Below are positions 59,075 through 64,000 of a stretch of DNA of 64,000 nt, piece by piece. The notes under the pieces are model-generated. The model searched no databases. It had not been told where the DNA came from and saw only the letters and a program-made list of their open reading frames with translations. Origin of the DNA: Cryptosporangium phraense (GTDB taxonomy: Bacteria > Actinomycetota > Actinomycetes > Mycobacteriales > Cryptosporangiaceae); the NCBI RefSeq assembly GCF_006912135.1, contig NZ_VIRS01000001.1:433016-497015 (forward strand). Direction: 5' to 3'. The translations under genes and the position numbers were made by a program. Each line of letters opens with the position of its first letter. Positions within the stretch are counted from its first letter, which is position 1.

Positions 59075-59803
59075 TCAAACCGCAGGCAGCCTCGGCACAC
59101 TCGCCACGAGCTTCCGGGTATACGCATGCGACGGCGCACCGAGCACCTGCCCGGTGTCACCCTGCTCCACGATCCGCCCCCGCTCCAGCACCACGGTCTC
59201 CGCGCACAGCGTCGACACGACGGCCAAATCGTGCGACACCATCACCAGCGTCAACCCCCGCTCCTCCCGGAGCGAGCCCAACAGATCCACGATCCGGACG
59301 CGCGTCGAGACGTCGAGCGCGCTGACCGGCTCGTCGGCCAGCAACACGCGCGGCTCGCACACGATCGCCCGAGCGATCGCGATCCGCTGACGCTGACCGC
59401 CGGAGAACTCGTGTGGGTAGCGATCCACCACGTCCGGCGGGAGCCCGACCGCGTCCAGCGCCGCCTCGACGCTGCCCGGCAGACGCAGCGACCGCAGCGG
59501 CTCGGACACGATCCGGCCGACCCGCTGGCGGGGATCCAGCGACGAGTACGGGTCCTGGAAGACCGTCTGCACCGACCGCCGGAACGCCCGCCCGGCCGCC
59601 CGCAGGTCCGCGCCCTCGAACAGCACCGCCCCTGAGGTCGGCCGGGCCAGCCCGAGCAGCAGGCGCAGCAGCGTCGTCTTGCCCGCCCCGGACTCCCCCA
59701 CCAGCGCGAGACTGCGCCCCTCGGTCACCCCCACCGACACGTCCGACAGCACCGGCGCCCCACCGCGGTAGGCGAACCCCACGTTTCGGGCCTCGAGGAT
59801 CAT
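59075..59803 (-). CDS. Peptide/nickel-type ABC transporter ATP-binding protein (OppF/DppF-like)
   Basis: 242 residues with Walker A GESGAGKTT near 36-44, Q-loop FQDPYSSLDPRQRVG, signature FSGGQRQRIAIARAI and Walker B LLADEPVSALD, ending in the oligopeptide-transporter tail PSHAYTRKLVASVPRLP. It is the second ATPase of the importer; its ATG overlaps the first ATPase's stop as ATGA. Confidence 0.9.
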   Translation of the reverse strand: MILEARNVGFAYRGGAPVLSDVSVGVTEGRSLALVGESGAGKTTLLRLLLGLARPTSGAVLFEGADLRAAGRAFRRSVQTVFQDPYSSLDPRQRVGRIVSEPLRSLRLPGSVEAALDAVGLPPDVVDRYPHEFSGGQRQRIAIARAIVCEPRVLLADEPVSALDVSTRVRIVDLLGSLREERGLTLVMVSHDLAVVSTLCAETVVLERGRIVEQGDTGQVLGAPSHAYTRKLVASVPRLPAV

Positions 59804-60582
59804 GACCACTCCAGAGCGGAATCCAGCGTGCGCGCGGCGGCCACCAGCGACCGGGTGTACGGGTGCTGCGGCGCCCGCAGCAGATCGGTCAGCACCCCGC
59901 GCTCGACCGCGACCCCGTGCTCCAGCACCACGACCCGGTCGGTGACCTTCGAGACGACGGCCAGGTCGTGGCTGATGAACAGCAGGCCCATCCCCCGGTC
60001 GCGCACCAGCCCGTCGAGGAGCGTCAGCACGTCGGCCTGCACGGTGACGTCGAGCGCGGTCGTCGGTTCGTCGGCGATGAGCAGCGCCGGACGGCAGGCC
60101 AGCGCCATCGCGATCGCCACCCGCTGCCGCTGCCCGCCCGAGATCTGGTGCGGGTAAGCCCGGGCGATCCGCTCGGGGTCGTCCAGCTTCACTTCGGCCA
60201 GCGCGTCGAGGACCGCCGGCCGGCCGCGACGCGACCCGAAGCGCTTCAGCGGGGCCGCGACCTGCGACCCGATCCGCATCAGCGGATCCAGGGCGGTCAG
60301 CGGTTCCTGGAACACGATCGCCGCCGACGACCCGCGCACCCGAGTCAACGCCCGATCCGACGCCCCGATCACCTCGGTCGAGCCCAGCCGCACGCTCCCC
60401 GACGCGGTCAGCCCCTCCGGAAGCAGCCCCAGCACCGCCAGCGCCGTCAACGACTTGCCCGACCCCGACTCGCCGATCAGCCCGAGCCGCTCTCCGGCGT
60501 CCACCGAGAACGACACGTCGGAGACCAGCTCCCGGTCCCCGGCCCGCACCGACAACCCCGACACCGACAGCACCGCGGTCAT
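59800..60582 (-). CDS. Peptide/nickel-type ABC transporter ATP-binding protein (OppD/DppD-like)
   Basis: 260 residues with Walker A GESGSGKSL near 38-46, FQEPLTALDPLMRIG, signature ISGGQRQRVAIAMAL and Walker B LLIADEPTTALD, and the tail QHPYTRSLVAAART. Partner of the gene above. It overlaps both neighbours by 4 bases. Confidence 0.9.
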   Translation of the reverse strand: MTAVLSVSGLSVRAGDRELVSDVSFSVDAGERLGLIGESGSGKSLTALAVLGLLPEGLTASGSVRLGSTEVIGASDRALTRVRGSSAAIVFQEPLTALDPLMRIGSQVAAPLKRFGSRRGRPAVLDALAEVKLDDPERIARAYPHQISGGQRQRVAIAMALACRPALLIADEPTTALDVTVQADVLTLLDGLVRDRGMGLLFISHDLAVVSKVTDRVVVLEHGVAVERGVLTDLLRAPQHPYTRSLVAAARTLDSALEWS

Positions 60583-61445
60583 CGCGCCCTCCGCCGGGTC
60601 GGGTCGGCCACGTCACGCAGCCCGTCGGCCACCAGGTTGACGCCCACCACCAGCAGTACCAGCGCGACGCCGGGCGCCAGCGCCCCCAGCGGTGCGGTCA
60701 GCACGGTCGCCTGGGCCTCCTGCAGCAGTTGTCCCCAGGACGCGTTGGGCGGCGGCGGCCCGAGCCCGAGGTACGACAGCGACGCCTCGGCCAGCACGGC
60801 CAGCCCGAACTGCAGCGCCAGGTTCACGATCAGCGTCGGCCAGATGTTCGGCAGCACGTGCTCGACGACCACCCGGCCCCACGACGTCCCCGAGGTGCGG
60901 GCGGCCGTGACGTAGTCCTGGGCCAGCACGCGCTTGACCAGGATCCGGGTCAGCCGGGCGACGATCGCCGACATCGCCAGCCCGATCGCCAGTACCGCCG
61001 ACGCCAGCGACGCTCCCCGCGCGGCGACGACCAGCATGGCCAGCAGCAGCGTCGGGAACGCGATCAGGATGTCGAGCAGCGCGGCGAGCGTGTCGTCGAG
61101 CCAGCGCTGGGCGAACCCGGCCGCCAGGCCGGCGGTGATGCCCAGCAGCGCGCCGAGCAGCACCGCCCCGGCGCCGGTCTCCAGCGCGATCCGGGCCCCG
61201 ATCATCAGCCGGGTCAGCAGGTCCTGCCCGAGCTTGTCGGTCCCCAGCCAGTGCGCCGACGAGGGCCCGGTCAGCCGCCCGCCGGTCGTGTCGTCCGGTG
61301 CGTAGGGCGTCCAGAAGAGCGACAGCACCGCGACGACGACCACGATGCCCACCAGCACCGCGCCCACCCACAGAGCCACCGACCGCCCGCGCGACCGCCG
61401 CCCCCCGGCCGCCACCACCGCCACCGGCCCGGCCACCGCGCTCAC
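60579..61445 (-). CDS. Peptide/nickel-type ABC transporter permease (OppC/DppC-like)
   Basis: 288 residues with an N-terminal membrane anchor (VGAVLVGIVVVVAVLSLFW), the DppC entry SSAHWLGTDKLGQDLLTRLMIGARIALETG, about six membrane segments, and the EAA-like loop ARTSGTSWGRVVVEHVLPNIWPTLI. It forms the channel with the DppB-like permease. Confidence 0.9.
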   Translation of the reverse strand: MSAVAGPVAVVAAGGRRSRGRSVALWVGAVLVGIVVVVAVLSLFWTPYAPDDTTGGRLTGPSSAHWLGTDKLGQDLLTRLMIGARIALETGAGAVLLGALLGITAGLAAGFAQRWLDDTLAALLDILIAFPTLLLAMLVVAARGASLASAVLAIGLAMSAIVARLTRILVKRVLAQDYVTAARTSGTSWGRVVVEHVLPNIWPTLIVNLALQFGLAVLAEASLSYLGLGPPPPNASWGQLLQEAQATVLTAPLGALAPGVALVLLVVGVNLVADGLRDVADPTRRRAR

Positions 61446-62398
61446 GAGACCGCTCCGGCCCGCAGCCGAGGATCGATCAACCGCTGGGCCAGGTCAGCCA
61501 GCAACCCCACGACCAGCACCCCGAGCGTGCTCACGAACAGCACCCCTTGAATCACCGGGTAGTCGTGCTGCGCGATCCCCTTCGTCAGCATCGACCCGAG
61601 CCCCGGCAACGCGAACACGCTCTCCACCACGACGGCCCCGAGGAACGTCGTCGCCAGCTCGATGCCGAGAATCGACACCACCGGCACCGACCCGTTGCGC
61701 ACCCCGTGCCGCCACACCGCCCCGAAGAACGACGACCCCAGCGACCGCGCGGTCCGCAGATAGTCCGACCCGAGCACGTCCAGCGTCGCCGACCGCACGT
61801 ACCGGATCAGCGACGCCGACATCACCAGCGCGATCGTGACGACCGGCAACGTCAACGACCGCAACGCCTCGGAAGGAACGGCCCAGTCCGACGACGGGAA
61901 CCCCCCGGCCGGGAACACCCGCCACTGCAGCGCGAACACCGTCACCAGCAGGATCCCGATCCAGAACGCCGGCACCGCGATGCCCAGCTGCGACACCCCC
62001 GACAACAGCGTTCCGTACCAGGTCCGCGACCTCCAGGCCGCGACGAACCCGACCGGCACCGCGATCACCAGCGCCAGCACGAACGCCAGCAGCGTCAACG
62101 GCACCGTCACCGCCAACCGCGACGCGATCTCCGGCCCCACCGGCAACGACGACACGAACGACGTCCCGAACGAGAACGTCACCAGGTCACCGAGCCAGGG
62201 CAGGAACTGCTCGACCAGCGGTCGGTCCGTCCCGATCTGGTGCCGGGCCGCCGCGATCTGCTCCGGCGTGGCCCCCACCGACAGCAGCGCGTTCGCCGGA
62301 TCCCCCGGCAGCAGCCGCAGCAGCAGGAACAGCACGACGCTCGCCAGGAACAGCGAGACGACGAGAAAGGCCAGTCGCCGGAGCAGATACCGGGTCAT
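61442..62398 (-). CDS. Peptide/nickel-type ABC transporter permease (OppB/DppB-like)
   Basis: 318 residues: MTRYLLRRLAFLVVSLFLAS anchor, LLRLLPGDPANALL, about six membrane segments and the EAA-like loop YLRTARSLGSSFFGAVWRHGVRNG. Its start and the binding protein's stop overlap at a single base (62398), so the operon runs from binding protein to both permeases to both ATPases. Confidence 0.9.
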   Translation of the reverse strand: MTRYLLRRLAFLVVSLFLASVVLFLLLRLLPGDPANALLSVGATPEQIAAARHQIGTDRPLVEQFLPWLGDLVTFSFGTSFVSSLPVGPEIASRLAVTVPLTLLAFVLALVIAVPVGFVAAWRSRTWYGTLLSGVSQLGIAVPAFWIGILLVTVFALQWRVFPAGGFPSSDWAVPSEALRSLTLPVVTIALVMSASLIRYVRSATLDVLGSDYLRTARSLGSSFFGAVWRHGVRNGSVPVVSILGIELATTFLGAVVVESVFALPGLGSMLTKGIAQHDYPVIQGVLFVSTLGVLVVGLLADLAQRLIDPRLRAGAVS

Positions 62399-63894
62399 CA
62401 GCTCTTCGTGATCCCGTACGCGTAGAACTGCGAGTTCAACCCGTTGACCGGATATCCCGACAGCTTGGAGGAGGCGACCACGATCTGCGGGTACAGGTAC
62501 AGCCAGTCAGACGCGGCATCCGCGGCGATCTGCGCGTTGACCTTCTTCAGCAACGCGGTCTGCTCATCGGTCGTCGACGACTGCTCGGCCTGCTTCACCC
62601 ACGCCGTCACCTGCGGGTTGTCGTAGCCCCAGTAGAACGTCGGGTCGCCGTACCAGACCACGTCCCGGTCGTTGACGTGCTCCTGCATCGTCGCGACGAA
62701 GTCGTGGTTCTTGTAGACCTTCGTGTACCACTCGTCGGCGGTGATCACGTTGATCTTGACCGTGATGCCGACCTTGGCCAGCTCGGACTTGATGAACGTC
62801 GCCGCGGTCGGGTGCGGGTCGTAGTTCGGCGTGTCGAGCGTGAACGAGAACCCGTTCGGCAGGCCGGCCGCGGCCAGCTCGCGCTTGGCCAGCGCCGGGT
62901 CGTACGGGTTGGCCTTGGTCAGGTCCTCGTACCAGGGGTCGGTCGGCGGCACCATCGACCCGATCAGCGTCCCGTACTCGCCCCAGATCGACGACAGCAG
63001 CTTCTTGTTGTCGATCGCCGAGGTCACGGCCTTGCGCACCTCGACCTTGTTGAACGGCGCCACCTTGTCGTTGAACGCGAGCAGCAGCTTCGTCGTCGAC
63101 TTGCCGTTGCTGATCTTGTAGTCGGCGTTGTCGAACTGCTTCAGCGCGTCCGGCGACTGCTCGGACGTCACCACGTCGACCTGGTTGGTCAGCAGCGCGT
63201 TGTTCAGCGCGGTCGCCTCGGTGAAGTAGTGGAAGACGACCCCGCTGTTCTTCGGAGCGTCGCCCCAGTACCCGTCGAACTTCGCCAGCGTGAGCGTCGA
63301 GCCGCGCTTCCAGGCCGTCAGCTTGTACGGACCGGTGCCGTCCTCCGACGTGTCGAGGTTCTTCGCGTCCGAGTTGATAACCCAGATGTAGCTCAGGTTG
63401 TACACGAACGAGATCGACTTCGACGACAGCGTCACGACGACCGTCTTCGCGTCCGGCGTCGCGATCGACTTGATGACCTCGAAGCTGCTCTTGCGCGCCG
63501 ACTGCGACTTCTCGGCGGTCACCTTCTCGATGCTGTACTTCACGTCGGCCGAGGTCAGCGACTTGCCGGAGTGGAACTTCACCCCATCGCGCAGCGTCAC
63601 CGTGTAGGTCAGCCCGTCCGGACTCACGACATACCTGGTGGCGAGCAACGGCTCGACCTTGCCGTCGTCGGTGAGCTTGAACAGCCCCTCGTACACGTTC
63701 CCGTTGAACGCCTCGGTGACGCCCTGGCCCCCACCGTTGGTGTTGTCGAGGTTCGACGGCTCGTACAGCGATCCCACCTGGATCTGCGCGCTCGCGTCCC
63801 CGGTCCCCGACCCGCCGTCGCCACCCCCGCCGCCGCAGGCGGCGAGCGCCAGCACCGCGGTGAGGATCCCGCCGACGATCACTTTCCGTTTCAT
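62398..63894 (-). CDS. Peptide/nickel-type ABC transporter substrate-binding lipoprotein (SBP family 5)
   Basis: 498 residues with a lipoprotein signal peptide (KRKVIVGGILTAVLALAAC; Cys20 in the lipobox LAAC) followed by a Gly/Asp-rich tether, then the SBP_bac_5 fold (YVVSPDGLTYTVTLRDGVKFHSGKSLTSADVKYSIE region, TGPYKLTAWKRGS, PNYDPHP). Family substrates include peptides, nickel, glutathione and opines; sequence does not tell which. It is the first gene of the operon, and codon use is slightly less GC-rich than its neighbours. Confidence 0.9.
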   Translation of the reverse strand: MKRKVIVGGILTAVLALAACGGGGGDGGSGTGDASAQIQVGSLYEPSNLDNTNGGGQGVTEAFNGNVYEGLFKLTDDGKVEPLLATRYVVSPDGLTYTVTLRDGVKFHSGKSLTSADVKYSIEKVTAEKSQSARKSSFEVIKSIATPDAKTVVVTLSSKSISFVYNLSYIWVINSDAKNLDTSEDGTGPYKLTAWKRGSTLTLAKFDGYWGDAPKNSGVVFHYFTEATALNNALLTNQVDVVTSEQSPDALKQFDNADYKISNGKSTTKLLLAFNDKVAPFNKVEVRKAVTSAIDNKKLLSSIWGEYGTLIGSMVPPTDPWYEDLTKANPYDPALAKRELAAAGLPNGFSFTLDTPNYDPHPTAATFIKSELAKVGITVKINVITADEWYTKVYKNHDFVATMQEHVNDRDVVWYGDPTFYWGYDNPQVTAWVKQAEQSSTTDEQTALLKKVNAQIAADAASDWLYLYPQIVVASSKLSGYPVNGLNSQFYAYGITKS

Positions 63895-64000
63895 TCTTTT
63901 CCTTACGCTATGCGGCGAACCACCGCAGGCTGGGGGGTGGGTGGGGGGTTGCTGACTGTGGGCGGGCGCGGGTTGACGACATTCCGGGCCTTCAAGCCAC
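63895..64000. other. Upstream region of the ABC importer operon
   Basis: The 106 bases before the binding-protein ATG include an AT-richer patch (cattcttttccttacg at 63893-63908) directly upstream of the start. No clear operator or ribosome binding site stands out, and the region is cut by the window edge. Confidence 0.3.

Overview
The window is chromosomal DNA from a high-GC, F420-using actinomycete. Nearly every gene has strong third-position G/C bias, GTG starts are common, and F420-type oxidoreductases recur. The core gene set matches the cholesterol/steroid catabolic genes of Mycobacterium tuberculosis and Rhodococcus, recognised here from remembered family sequences, but the arrangement is not mycobacterial. 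I cannot name the species from the sequence alone.

The dominant theme is a KstR-type steroid regulon, scattered over about 45 kb in six divergent promoter blocks. kstR itself is at 50422-51081. Copies of its operator consensus (TNNAACNNGTTNNA) lie in the hsd4A/chsE4, cyp125/fadA5, hsaA/kshA, hsaE/kstD and chsE1/kstR intergenic regions, with an imperfect copy before fadD19. Ring degradation is covered by kstD, kshA, kshB, hsaADCB and hsaEGF. Side-chain degradation is covered by cyp125, fadD19, chsE4-chsE5, an Hsd4A-like SDR, fadA5 and the complete chsE1-chsE2-chsH2-chsH1-ltp2 operon. Mce4 uptake genes, the later HIP (C/D-ring) genes, echA19 and kstR2 are not in the window.

Layout: 1-557, C-terminal end of a sigma-54-activator-like regulator. 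558-1338, no gene. 1339-5775, SnoaL/TetR pair, MFS transporter, YciO, and a MarR/epoxide hydrolase pair with a striking operator. 5779-20449, side-chain genes (hsd4A, chsE4-E5, fadD19, cyp125, fadA5) interleaved with luciferase-like and regulatory genes and a 5'-truncated NmrA gene. 20462-22053, ABC exporter. 22207-25647, SARP-type regulator followed by three uncharacterised genes. 25705-32135, hsaADCB divergent from kshA, a small Cys protein, kshB and a Ddn-like gene. 32053-37737, LysR-controlled SDR and F420-reductase-like genes, a gene relic, a hydrolase and two methyltransferases. 37686-42963, hsaFGE divergent from kstD. 42988-45522, LtrA and a BBE oxidoreductase. 45574-51081, igr-type operon and kstR. 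51056-52917, phosphoesterase and SnoaL. 52918-53990, about 1.1 kb of decayed tandem repeats without a gene. 53991-59029, GntR, sterol-desaturase-like, TetR/P450 and class V aminotransferase genes. 59075-63894, a complete peptide/nickel-type ABC importer.

The steroid genes work together as follows. KstR represses until a steroid CoA thioester accumulates. Cyp125 and FadD19 oxidise and activate the side chain. The heteromeric ChsE dehydrogenases, ChsH1-H2, Hsd4A, FadA5 and Ltp2 shorten it. KstD with KshA/KshB opens ring B. HsaA/B, HsaC, HsaD and HsaE-F-G take rings A/B to pyruvate and propionyl-CoA.
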